Assembly (NCBI GenBank): GCA_964579575.1
Contig: CAZOGL010000002.1
Location: 46,802 to 110,801, forward strand
Length of the DNA stretch: 64,000 nucleotides
Direction of reading: 5' to 3'
From: CAVEFW01 sp964579575
Lineage (GTDB): Bacteria > Actinomycetota > Coriobacteriia > Coriobacteriales > Eggerthellaceae
In this document: positions 43,776-53,100 of the stretch, one piece after another
Position numbering within the stretch: the first letter of the stretch is position 1
How the letters are laid out: every line of letters begins with the position of its first letter
Translations under genes and position numbers: made by a program
The notes under the pieces: generated by a model
Told to the model about the DNA's origin: nothing
The model's database searches: none
Seen by the model: only the letters and a program-made list of their open reading frames with translations

Positions 43776-43879
43776 TTGCACAAGGGGCCGATCAGGCTCC
43801 ATACCCAATCCGAGGGCGGTGTTGTCAACGCTGCCCTCTGGTTGTGCAAGGGGTCGATGAGGCTCCATACCCAATCCGA
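43776..43879 (+). repeat. 38-bp direct repeat pair between MogA/MoaB and DUF364 genes
   Basis: Copies at 43776-43813 and 43842-43879 (period 66), 34 of 38 positions identical; shared core AGGCTCCATACCCAATCCGA. The second copy ends 19 nt before the ribosome site of the DUF364 gene. Confidence 0.9.
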
Positions 43880-43912
43880 ACAACCTGTTATCCGTTATCA
43901 AGGAGAGTTTTC

Positions 43913-44773
43913 ATGAGCGCTTTCACGGCAACATCAACAGATCCCTGGAGCTTGTACGACGAGATGATTGCGGGAATTCCCGAGGACGTCCAAATCATCG
44001 ACTATGGCATGGGCCTTGCGTGGTCCTATGTCGAGGCTGAGTGTGGCATGGGTGTCGCATGGACGGCGCGTGACGGCATGCCGCGCACCGAGAAAGGCGA
44101 TTTGCGTGGAAGGTCCCTGCGCGACATCGCAACGCTTTCAAAAAGTTGGTGCTTTGGAGAGGCGACGCTTGGCGTTGCGGCACTCAACGCTTGGTATTCG
44201 AACCCGGAGCGTCTTGCGACAAGCGGTCTCACGACAAAATATGAGTGTGCTGAAGGTGTTGTGGCAAAGCCGGTGGGACCTGAGGCGACCGACGCGGCCA
44301 TCCAAGCCAACGAGCGCGGTCCTCGCCTCGGAATGAAGCTCGACGCGTTTGACATGATGCGTCCCGAGATTGAGGCGCGCGGTGACGCGAACGTGGTTGT
44401 CGTCGGCCACTTCCCCCGCGTGACGGCAATCGCGGATTACGCGAACCTGACAGTGCTCGAGCGCAAATGCTCCGACGAGTGGGACACGCCGGATCCGGCT
44501 TGCGAATACGTGATGCCAGCGGCGGACTTTGCGTTCATCACGGGCGTGACGCTTATCAACAAGACGGCGCCGCGCCTACTTACTCTTGCTAAAAACGCCC
44601 ACGTCACCATGGTTGGACCAAGCGTCGTGATGGCGCCAACAATGTTCAAGTGGGGTGTAGATGCCCTTTCAGGTAGCGTGGTGAGCGATCCCGAGGCGGT
44701 TCGCTTCGGTGTGCGCAACGGAGCGGGCAAGTTGTTCGGCCGCGCCCTCCAGATGGTGATCACCTCTCTTTAG
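43913..44773 (+). CDS. DUF364/DUF4213 putative metal-chelation protein
   Basis: 286 residues. N-terminal DUF4213-like half followed by a Rossmann-like DUF364 half with VVVVGHFPRVTA (about residues 160-172), a typical TGVTLINKT and MVGPSVVMAP. The family is named for putative heavy-metal chelation; no reaction is established. Placement directly after a molybdopterin-handling gene suggests a metal or cofactor link, which is inference. ATG 43913 follows AAGGAGAG. Confidence 0.75.
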   Translation: MSAFTATSTDPWSLYDEMIAGIPEDVQIIDYGMGLAWSYVEAECGMGVAWTARDGMPRTEKGDLRGRSLRDIATLSKSWCFGEATLGVAALNAWYSNPERLATSGLTTKYECAEGVVAKPVGPEATDAAIQANERGPRLGMKLDAFDMMRPEIEARGDANVVVVGHFPRVTAIADYANLTVLERKCSDEWDTPDPACEYVMPAADFAFITGVTLINKTAPRLLTLAKNAHVTMVGPSVVMAPTMFKWGVDALSGSVVSDPEAVRFGVRNGAGKLFGRALQMVITSL

Positions 44774-44921
44774 GGGATGGTGGTCGAATGGATGTCTGGG
44801 TATCAGTCTTTTGTGACACAAGGGAAGGACGGGTATCATGAGCGCTTGTAAATTGACGAATGAGCATGATGAATACGATGCTTGCAGTAGCATGCTCTCT
44901 TGTGGAGGAGACGAGGATGAT

Positions 44922-45986
44922 ATGGGATTTCTCGATGAGTTGATGAACAATGCGCGGGAACGCGTTGCAGAGGCGAAGATCAGGCGCGATATCTACGAGG
45001 TGAGGCGGGCGGCAACGCTTGAACTTAACAGACAGATGAGCGAGGCGACTTCTGGCCGCGGCAGCGGGTGCTCGGTTCGCGGTATCGCAACGCCATACGG
45101 CACGCTGTTCTCTTTTGGCCAAGCTCTCTTGGGGGAAAACATAGGCTATGTGTGTGAAATCAAGAAGGCGAGCCCTGAGGCTGGCGTGATTGTGGAGGAC
45201 TTCAACCCGATCAAGATCGCTTCCGAGCTCGAATTGGCAGGTGCATGCGCGATTTGTTATGCGGTCGAGCCTTCGATGTATGGCGGGTCCGTCACTACCT
45301 TCGCTGAGTTGTCCCAAACCGTCAACGTTCCCTTGGTGTTTGAGGACACCATCGTCGACGAATACCAGTTGTATGAGGCAAAGTCCCTCGGTGCGGCTGG
45401 CGTGGTCCTCACCTGTTCCATCTTTGACGAGGAAACCCTCAAGAGCTACATCGATGTGTGCGACTCCCTGTGCTTGGATGCGCTTGTCAAGGTTCGTAAT
45501 GAGGAAGAGTTGCAAGCGGCCTTACGTGCGGGTGCACGCATCATCGGTGCCGATAACCGCGATCCCCAAACGGGGGAGGTTGACTTCCGTGTGTCGATGA
45601 CCCTGCGTCCTTGCGTGCCAAAGGGATGCCCCTTCGTGTCGGTGTCTGGTATCCAGGGCGCTGACGATGCGGCGAGTGTTGCCTTGTGCGACCCTGACGC
45701 CATCATGGTTGGCGAGCCCCTCATGCGTGCGAAATTGAGGGGTCTCGAGTTGGGAAAATACCGTTACGAGACAAAGAAGGTTCGTCTGGAGGTCGAGCGG
45801 CAACGCGAGGAGAGGAAAAAGGAGGAGCAGAAGGAGGAGCAGAAGCAGGAGGAGCAACGCAGAAAGCTCGCAATTCCACCGGCTCCGTTTGTCGGCCGCA
45901 CGACTCGTATGTCTCCCGACGAACTTGCCTCGCTCACGGGCGACCACACGCCTGCTGTTCCGCCCGTTCCCACGGATTTGCCGTAG
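44922..45986 (+). CDS. TrpC-like (beta/alpha)8 barrel protein with altered catalytic residues
   Basis: 354 residues. The barrel aligns with indole-3-glycerol phosphate synthase: CEIKKASPEAG, DFNPIKIA, DEYQLYEAK, IIGADNRD, VSGIQGADD, VGEPLMR. However, the catalytic Lys of the KDF loop is Glu (LVFEDTIVDEYQ), the catalytic Glu of LTEV is Lys (LVKVRNEEE) and the Asn of INNRD is Asp. A C-terminal extension of ~75 residues holds a Lys/Glu-rich helix. No other trp gene is near. An upstream in-frame ATG at 44838 would add 28 residues. Probably not a normal IGPS. gshA follows 24 nt downstream. Confidence 0.7.
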   Translation: MGFLDELMNNARERVAEAKIRRDIYEVRRAATLELNRQMSEATSGRGSGCSVRGIATPYGTLFSFGQALLGENIGYVCEIKKASPEAGVIVEDFNPIKIASELELAGACAICYAVEPSMYGGSVTTFAELSQTVNVPLVFEDTIVDEYQLYEAKSLGAAGVVLTCSIFDEETLKSYIDVCDSLCLDALVKVRNEEELQAALRAGARIIGADNRDPQTGEVDFRVSMTLRPCVPKGCPFVSVSGIQGADDAASVALCDPDAIMVGEPLMRAKLRGLELGKYRYETKKVRLEVERQREERKKEEQKEEQKQEEQRRKLAIPPAPFVGRTTRMSPDELASLTGDHTPAVPPVPTDLP

Positions 45987-46010
45987 CGCAAAGTCGCAAG
46001 GAGTGGATTC

Positions 46011-47282
46011 ATGCTTCATGCAGACAACCCCGAAATCCGCCGCCTGTTGTTGAAGGGCAATTTCGGCTTGGAAAAGGAGAGCCTGCGCGTTGATGGTACG
46101 GGTCACTTCTCCCACACGCCGCATCCCTTTCCTGGTTGCAAGAACATCGTGAGGGATTTTGGCGAGAACCAGGTCGAGATCAACACGGGAACGCAGCCGA
46201 CGCCCGCTGCTGTCATCGCTGAGCTTGATAGGTATAACGCCGAGGTGCAACGTACCTTGCGTGACCTACCTGAGCGCGAATACCTTTGGCCTTCCTCGAA
46301 CCCTCCCGTCATCATCAACGAGAACGACATCCCTATTGCCCAATTTGAGGGAGAGCTTGCGTACAAGACTGCCTATCGTGAGCACCTCTCCCACCGCTAT
46401 GGCCGCTATAAGATGACCTTTTCAGGCATCCACTTCAACTATTCGTTCGCAGATGAGTTGCTTGAGGCCGACTTCAAGCTGTCGGAATATGACAATTTCC
46501 GGACGTACAAGGATCAGCTCTACATTGCTCTTACGGAGCGTGCGGTCGCCTATGGATGGATCATGACGGCCCTGACCGCCGCAAGTCCGGTTATGGATAT
46601 GAGCTATGTCGAAAAGGGCGCCGACAACAAGGACCTTTTCATGGGGTTTGCCACGGTTCGTTGCAGCGAGCTCGGGTATTGGAACGTGTTTGCCCCCGTT
46701 TTTGACTATACCGATGTCGCCTCCTATGCGGACAGCATCGAGAAATACGTCGCTCAAGGTCTCATCAAGTATCCCTCGGAGCTGTACTATCCCGTTCGAT
46801 TGAAGCCGCCGGGAGAGAACACGCCCGAGGGCTTGCGCGAGCGAGGTGTGAGCCATATCGAGTTGCGCATGTTCGACCTCAACCCCTTGCGTCGCACGGG
46901 AATCGAGGTCAAGGACGTGTTCTTCGCCCAGTTGTTATTGGTGTGGCTCGCTTCCACGCCCCGTCGGCCCCTCGCCTTGAAAGACCAGGTCCAAGCTATC
47001 CAAAACTTTAAGAACGCTGCTCGCTACGACTTGCAGACCGTCAAGATCGTCGTTCCCGACGGAAGGTCGATGACCGTGGTCGATGCAGCTCTTGACGTAA
47101 TCGAGCTCATGGAGGAGTTCTACGGCGACTTCAACCCCGAGGTGACGGAATGTCTCCGCTTCCAAAAGGAGAAGTTCATCCACCCTGAGACTCGCTATGC
47201 GTGGCAGATTCGCCAACAGGCTGAGGCGGGGTTCGCCCAGCGCGCGCTGAAGCTTGCCAAGGACTACCAGGCGCGCTATTAG
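46011..47282 (+). CDS. gshA: Glutamate--cysteine ligase (GshA-type)
   Basis: 423 residues. Similar to the gamma-proteobacterial/GshF-type ligase domain: FGLEKESLRV, DFGENQVEINTG, FSGIHFNYSF, HIELRMFDLNP. Joins glutamate and cysteine to gamma-glutamylcysteine with ATP. No GshB domain is fused and none is nearby, so the end product could be gamma-glutamylcysteine or another thiol. It follows the TrpC-like gene in the same unit; ATG after AAGGAGTGG. Confidence 0.88.
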   Translation: MLHADNPEIRRLLLKGNFGLEKESLRVDGTGHFSHTPHPFPGCKNIVRDFGENQVEINTGTQPTPAAVIAELDRYNAEVQRTLRDLPEREYLWPSSNPPVIINENDIPIAQFEGELAYKTAYREHLSHRYGRYKMTFSGIHFNYSFADELLEADFKLSEYDNFRTYKDQLYIALTERAVAYGWIMTALTAASPVMDMSYVEKGADNKDLFMGFATVRCSELGYWNVFAPVFDYTDVASYADSIEKYVAQGLIKYPSELYYPVRLKPPGENTPEGLRERGVSHIELRMFDLNPLRRTGIEVKDVFFAQLLLVWLASTPRRPLALKDQVQAIQNFKNAARYDLQTVKIVVPDGRSMTVVDAALDVIELMEEFYGDFNPEVTECLRFQKEKFIHPETRYAWQIRQQAEAGFAQRALKLAKDYQARY

Positions 47283-47384
47283 CCGATTCGTCTCCGCTGC
47301 GTTTTTCCGGCGGAGGGGTACAATGGGCTCTTGCAATGTAGGGAGGAGTCCGGGCGCATCGCCGCTTTTCTTGGAGGGAATGAC

Positions 47385-47558
47385 ATGTTCGAACTTACTG
47401 CAACCAATATCGCGTTTATCGTCTTGGTTATCACGGGCATCGCTGTTGCCGTGTTCGGAAAGATTCGCATGAACACCACGCTCATGGTTGTCGGCGGAAT
47501 CGCCATCCTTGCGGGTTTGTACTGCATCTTGAGCGGTATATTCATGGTGCAGCAATAA
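47385..47558 (+). CDS. Small two-helix membrane protein
   Basis: 57 residues with two hydrophobic helices (about 8-26 and 33-52) joined by a short KIRMN turn. The ATG at 47385 follows TTGGAGGG at 7 nt; a -10-like TACAAT lies at 47319, so it may have its own promoter. No family recognised. Confidence 0.6.
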   Translation: MFELTATNIAFIVLVITGIAVAVFGKIRMNTTLMVVGGIAILAGLYCILSGIFMVQQ

Positions 47559-47585
47559 GAGCTTACTTGCCACAACGTGAACGCA

Positions 47586-47618
47586 AAGGGAGCCCGGATG
47601 CGATGTCCGGGCTCCCTT
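47586..47618. terminator. Bidirectional terminator
   Basis: Perfect 13-bp stem AAGGGAGCCCGGA/TCCGGGCTCCCTT (47586-47598, 47606-47618) between convergent genes. T-runs are short on both sides. Confidence 0.8.
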
Positions 47619-47642
47619 CGTTGTCAGATGGTGGGGTTACCG

Positions 47643-49007
47643 CTAGTTCTTGAGGCTGTTTAGCGGAGCGGGCATGTGGCCACCGCGGTGGGCAAAGACG
47701 GAGCCGGCGCCGTCGCGTACGGGCATGACCGGTGCGTAGCCGAGCAATCCGCCGAACTCGAGGCGATCGCCGACCTTCTTCCCGATTGCGGGGATAAGGC
47801 GGACGGCGGTGGTCTTGTTGTTGATCATGCCGATAGCACACTCGTCTGCGATGATGCCGAAGATCGACTCTTGGGAGATGTCGCCCGGAACGGCTATCAT
47901 GTCAAGGCCAACGCTGCACACACACGTCATGGCTTCGAGCTTCTCCAAGGACAGGACGCCTGCCTCGGCGGCGCGGATCATGCCTGCATCCTCGGAGACG
48001 GGGATGAATGCGCCCGAAAGGCCACCGACGCTCGAGCTTGCCATGACGCCGCCTTTCTTGACAGCGTCGTTGAGCATGGCAAGCGCCGCGGTGGTGCCAG
48101 GGCCGCCGCAGGTACCGACGCCGATGGTCTCAAGGATCTCGGCGACGGAATCGCCGCGGGCGGGGGTCGGAGCCAAGGAAAGGTCGAGAATGCCCTTCTC
48201 GTAGCCAAGTCGCTTGGAGGCCTCGCGGGCCATGAGCTCGCCAGCGCGGGTAATCTTGAACGCGGTCGCCTTGATTGCCTCGGCGACTGTGGTTATGTCG
48301 GCGTCGTCGGAAAGCTCGGAGAGCACGGCGCGGACCACGCCAGGACCGGAGACGCCGACGTTGATAGTCTCAGCTGCCTCGCCGGAACCGTGGAAGGCTC
48401 CCGCCATGAAGGGGTTGTCCTCTACGGCGTTGCAAAACACCACGAGCTTGCCAGCGCCGATGCAGTCCTTGTCGGCCGTCAGCTCGGAGCTTTTCTTGAT
48501 GACCCCGGCCATTTTCCACATTGCATCCAGGTTCAGGCCGGCGCGGGTGCTGCCCAGGTTGACGCTGGAGCACACCAAGTCGGTTTGGGCCAAGGCCTCG
48601 GGGATGGAATCCATGAGGCGGTTGTCTGTGCGGCTTGCTCCCTTTTGGACAAGAGCGGAGAATCCGCCAACGAAGTTGACGCCTACCTCCTTGGCCGCCT
48701 TGTCCATGGCAACCGCGATGGGGGAAAGGTCGGTAGCTTCCGTCGCGGCGCAGATCTCGGCGATGGGGGTGACGCTGATGCGTTTGTTGATGATGGGGAT
48801 GCCAAACTCGCGCTCGAGCTGCTCGGCGACGGGGACGAGGTTCTCGGCAGCGGACGTCATGCGATCGTAGACATGGGTTGCCTGTTTTTTGATGTCGGTG
48901 TTGACGCAGGCGCGTAGGTTCAGGCCAAGGGTGATGGTGCGGATGTCGAGGTTTTGGCGATTGACCATCGCCAAGGTCTCTTGCACCTCCAGGGGCGTGA
49001 TTTGCAT
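47643..49007 (-). CDS. UPF0210 (PFL/DUF711 family) protein
   Basis: 454 residues from ATG 49007, which matches the usual family start (MQITPLEVQETLAMV); an ATG at 49058 would add 17 residues. Glycyl-radical-enzyme-like fold with conserved stretches SVTPIAE, GGFSALVQKG, CSSVNLGSTRAGLN and GGLSGAFIPVSED. Function unknown; the partner ACT-domain protein (UPF0237) that usually adjoins it is not present here. Convergent with the small membrane protein gene. Confidence 0.88.
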   Translation of the reverse strand: MQITPLEVQETLAMVNRQNLDIRTITLGLNLRACVNTDIKKQATHVYDRMTSAAENLVPVAEQLEREFGIPIINKRISVTPIAEICAATEATDLSPIAVAMDKAAKEVGVNFVGGFSALVQKGASRTDNRLMDSIPEALAQTDLVCSSVNLGSTRAGLNLDAMWKMAGVIKKSSELTADKDCIGAGKLVVFCNAVEDNPFMAGAFHGSGEAAETINVGVSGPGVVRAVLSELSDDADITTVAEAIKATAFKITRAGELMAREASKRLGYEKGILDLSLAPTPARGDSVAEILETIGVGTCGGPGTTAALAMLNDAVKKGGVMASSSVGGLSGAFIPVSEDAGMIRAAEAGVLSLEKLEAMTCVCSVGLDMIAVPGDISQESIFGIIADECAIGMINNKTTAVRLIPAIGKKVGDRLEFGGLLGYAPVMPVRDGAGSVFAHRGGHMPAPLNSLKN

Positions 49008-49115
49008 TGATTCCTCGATTTCTCTCTCGAATAGAAGGGTGGGACCCTTTGTCGCCAAAGCATACCATAGCGGCTTGTCACGCGCGTTGCCGCGGGTGCA
49101 CTTCGTAAGCGGGTT

Positions 49116-49856
49116 TTAACGGAAGACGGCTCGGACGAGATATTCGACGTTGCCCTTTTTGCGACCGGTGATGGAGCTCTCGACGACGCCCGTCACCTCA
49201 AACCCAGCGTCTTCGAGCGCGGCTCGTACCTCCTCGACGGTACGCTGGCGTATGGCGGGATCGGTGACAAGACCCCCCTCCGTCTCGTCGTGGGAACTCT
49301 CAAACTGGGGTTTGACAAGGCCGATGAACACGGAGCCGGGCGCACAAAGGCGCGCGAAGGTCGGGGCAAGCGAGGCGAGACCGATGAAGGAGAGGTCGGC
49401 AACGAGGATGTCGAAGGGTGCTCCGAGTTGTTCGGGATTGGCGGTCTTGATGTTTGTGCGCTCGAAGGCGGTGACACGAGGATCTTGCCGCAACTTCCAT
49501 GCGAGTTGGCTGTAGTTGACGTCCACCGCCGCAACGGACGCGGCGCCTGCCTGCAACAGGCAATCGGTGAATCCGCCGGTGCTACTTCCGATGTCGATAC
49601 AGGTCGCTCCCTTGACGTCTTGGTCGAACGCCCGCAGGGCGCCTTCCAACTTGAGGCCTCCTCGGGAGACGTAACGCCCGCGACCCTTGATGAATATGTC
49701 AGCGTCAGGCGACACCTTGATCGCAGCGCTCGACACATACACGTCATCAACGCGTACCTCGCGGGCCATCACGGCGCGGAGTGCCTCGTCTCGAGAGGCA
49801 AAAAACCCCTGTTCGACAAGGAGGTCGTCGAGACGTATTTTCTTTTGTCTTCTCAT
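49116..49856 (-). CDS. tlyA: TlyA family rRNA 2'-O-methyltransferase
   Basis: 246 residues. An N-terminal S4 RNA-binding domain (RLDDLLVEQGFFASRDEALR) is followed by a SAM-dependent FtsJ-like methyltransferase with CIDIGSSTGGFTDCLL, VADLSFI and LVKPQFE. Family members methylate 16S and 23S rRNA cytidines. ATG 49856 is chosen over an in-frame start 33 nt upstream. A TACACT -10 box ends 7 nt before it, so the message may be leaderless. Confidence 0.92.
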   Translation of the reverse strand: MRRQKKIRLDDLLVEQGFFASRDEALRAVMAREVRVDDVYVSSAAIKVSPDADIFIKGRGRYVSRGGLKLEGALRAFDQDVKGATCIDIGSSTGGFTDCLLQAGAASVAAVDVNYSQLAWKLRQDPRVTAFERTNIKTANPEQLGAPFDILVADLSFIGLASLAPTFARLCAPGSVFIGLVKPQFESSHDETEGGLVTDPAIRQRTVEEVRAALEDAGFEVTGVVESSITGRKKGNVEYLVRAVFR

Positions 49857-49863
49857 GGCCCTC

Positions 49864-49869
49864 AGTGTA
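49864..49869 (-). promoter_or_regulatory. -10 box giving a possibly leaderless tlyA transcript
   Basis: TACACT on the minus strand at 49869-49864, seven nt before the ATG at 49856. Confidence 0.45.
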
Positions 49870-49891
49870 TCAAATCGGCTTGACGGCAAGA

Positions 49892-50040
49892 GAGCGGGTG
49901 TAGGGGATGGACGTAGGAGGGGCGGACGTGGGGAGCGGGTGTGGAAGGGGTGGGCGCAGCAACCCGAACGCAGTGGAACGGGCGGGGCGAACGCAGGAGG
50001 GCAGGTACAGGAGGCGCAGAGGGACGGACAGGCAAAGATA
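49892..50040 (+). other. Purine-rich G-run tract with G-quadruplex motif
   Basis: The gap between divergent tlyA and the activase gene has a strongly G-biased plus strand. Positions 49919-49950 fit GGGG-N7-GGGG-N3-GGG-N7-GGGG. AGAGCGGGTG-type and GGACGT units recur. No ORF is credible here. Confidence 0.7.
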
Positions 50041-50075
50041 GGCGCCGCGCACGATGTTTTCGGAGCTGTTCGCGG

Positions 50076-50081
50076 TATAAT
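50076..50081 (+). promoter_or_regulatory. -10 box of the activase gene
   Basis: TATAAT at 50076-50081, 51 nt before the start; no convincing -35. Confidence 0.55.
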
Positions 50082-50131
50082 GTCAATTTTGAAGAATTAC
50101 GCCCCTGAAAAGGACGAGAGATAGGATAGAC

Positions 50132-53100
50132 ATGACGGAGACGCAGAACAGTCAAGCTCTGCAACAAGAGAACCTACATATCGGCATTGACGTGGGATCA
50201 ACCACGGTCAAGTTGGCCATTTTGGACGACGACAACCGGGTCCGCTTCGATATTTATCGCCGCCACCATGCTGACGTCAGAGCCACCATCCTTGAGGTGC
50301 TCGGCGAGGCCACGCAGGAGTATGGCGATCGCGAGATGACCATCGCCATCACCGGTTCCGGCGGCTTGCTTTTGGCACAATGGTTGAACGTCAACTTCAT
50401 CCAGGAGGTCATCGCAAGCAAGACGGCTGTCGAGACCTTCATCCCCCAGACCGACGTCGCCATCGAGCTCGGTGGCGAGGATGCCAAGATCATCTATTTC
50501 GACAACGGTATCGAACAGCGCATGAACGGAACGTGCGCTGGCGGTACCGGTGCCTTTATCGACCAGATGGCGGCGTTGTTGGATACCGATGCGGGCGGGT
50601 TGAACGTCTTGGCCCAAAACCACACCACGATCTACCCCATCGCAAGCCGTTGCGGCGTGTTTGCCAAAACCGACGTGCAGCCCCTTCTCAACGAGGGCGC
50701 GCGTAAGGAGGACATCGCCGCGAGCATCTTCCAATCCGTCGTCACCCAGACCATCTCCGGTTTGGCTTGCGGTCGTCCTATTCGCGGTCATGTTGCCTTT
50801 CTCGGCGGTCCGTTGCAATACCTGCCTGAGTTGCGTAAGCGATTCTACGAGACCTTGGCCCTTGACGAGGAGCACATCGTCTTGCCCGAGAACGCCCACC
50901 TGTTTGTTGCAAGCGGTTGCGCCATCGCCGGCTCTGATGGCGACAATGTCACCGTCGAGCGTCTCGACGACCTTGTCGAGCGTCTTCGCAACCTCGGTGA
51001 CATGCAGGGAAGCGAGGTCGTTCGCCTTCCTGCCTTGTTCGAGGACGATGCCGACTATGAAGCGTTCAAGACCCGTCATGCCAAGGACTCCGTGCCTCGT
51101 GCCAGTCTTGTCGATTATCGCGGCGACGTCTTCCTTGGCATCGACGCCGGCTCCACGACGTTGAAGGCGGCCCTCATCGGTCGCGAGGGCGAGCTGCTTA
51201 CGAGCTTTTACGCGAACAACAAGGGCGACGTGCTCGGTACTTGTCGCCGCATGCTCGGGGAGTTCTTCGCCGCGATGCCGCGCGACGATGCGGGCAATCC
51301 CTTGGTTCGCATCGGCCACACGACGGTGACCGGCTACGGCGAGGGCCTTCTCTTGGAGGCGGTCAAAGCCGACTCCGGCGAGATCGAGACCGTCGCCCAC
51401 CTCCGTGGCGCCCAAGAGATGCTTCCCGGCGTCGAGTTCATCTTGGACATCGGCGGCCAGGACATGAAGTGTCTGCGCGTTAAGGATGGCGTCATTGAGC
51501 ACATCATGCTCAATGAGGCGTGCAGCTCCGGTTGCGGCAGCTTTATCGAGGCCTTCGCCACAAGCCTTGGTCTTTCCATCCAAGATTTCGCGGCTGAGGC
51601 GATTCACGCCAAGGCTCCCGTTGACCTCGGCAGCCGTTGCACCGTCTTCATGAACTCCCGCGTCAAGCAAGCTCAAAAGGAAGGCGCGACCGTTGGTGAC
51701 ATCTCTGCGGGCTTGAGCTACTCCGTCATCAAGAACGCCCTGTTCAAAGTCATCAAGTTGCGCGATGCCGGCGAGATGGGCGAGAAGGTCATCGTCCAAG
51801 GTGGTACGTTCCTTAACGATGCCGTCCTTCGTGCTTTTGAGAACCTTGCCGGTCACGAGGCCGTCCGTCCCGACATCGCGGGAACGATGGGCGCCTACGG
51901 TGCCGCTTTGCTCGCGCGAGATCGCGCCACGGGTGCCGGGTCCACGTTGCTTACCCCCGAGCAGATTGATGCGCTGACGATCAAGCACACCACGGTCCGC
52001 TGCAAGAGGTGTGACAACGCGTGTTTGCTCACCATCAACGACTTTGGCAAGGACGAGACCACCGGCAAACATCGCCGCTTCGTCACGGGCAACCGTTGCG
52101 AGAAGGGTGCGGGCAATGCCGATGCCCTTGCAAAGGTTCCCAATCTGTTCGAGTTCAAGGAAAACTTACTTTTTAGCCGCCCCGGCCTTTCAGCCCAGGA
52201 AGCCACCCGGGGAAGCGTAGGTATTCCTAGGGCATTGAACATGTACGAGAACTACCCGTTCTGGCATGAGTTCTTCACCCAGCTCGGATTCCATGTGGAG
52301 TTGTCCGACCCGTCGAGCAAGAAGACGTACAAGGCCGGCATCGAGTCCATGCCCAGCGAGAGCGTGTGCTATCCGGCGAAGTTGTCCCATGGTCACATCA
52401 TGGACCTGCTCGGTCGCGACATCGACTTCATCTGGATGCCTTGTGTTCGTTGGGAGCGCCAAGAGGACGACGGAGCCAACAACCATTACAACTGCCCCAT
52501 CGTCATGAGTTACTCCGAGAGCCTCAAGCTCAACGTTGACGAGTTGCGCGAGAGCGACATCGACTTCCTCAACCCATTCTTGCCTTATGACGACAAGGAG
52601 GCGCTCAAGCTGCGCCTGTTTGAGCAGCTTGGTCGCGGGGGCGTACGCGCCAAGGCTCTCGAGGCCAAGGGACGCGTGGATGAGGCCAAGGCGTTGCCTT
52701 CCCGCAAGGAGATCGACATGGCCGTCGAGGTCGCATGGCAAATCGACATCGACTTCAAGAACGCCATGCGCGCCAAGGGTGAGGAGACCCTGCGCTGGCT
52801 CGAGAAGACTGGCGGTCACGGTATCGTATTGGCGGGGCGTCCCTACCACAACGACCGCGAGATCAACCACGCCATCCCAGAGCTCATCACCAGTTTCGGC
52901 ATGGCCGTCCTGACCGAGGACTCCATTGCCCACCTTGCCCGTGTCGAGCGCAACCTGCGCATCTATGACCAGTGGATGTACCATACGCGCCTGTACAACG
53001 CTGCGAAGGTTGTCTGCGAACGTCGCGACCTCGACCTCATCCAGTTGAATTCCTTCGGTTGCGGCCTTGACGCTCTCACCACCGACCAGGTCCAAGAGAT

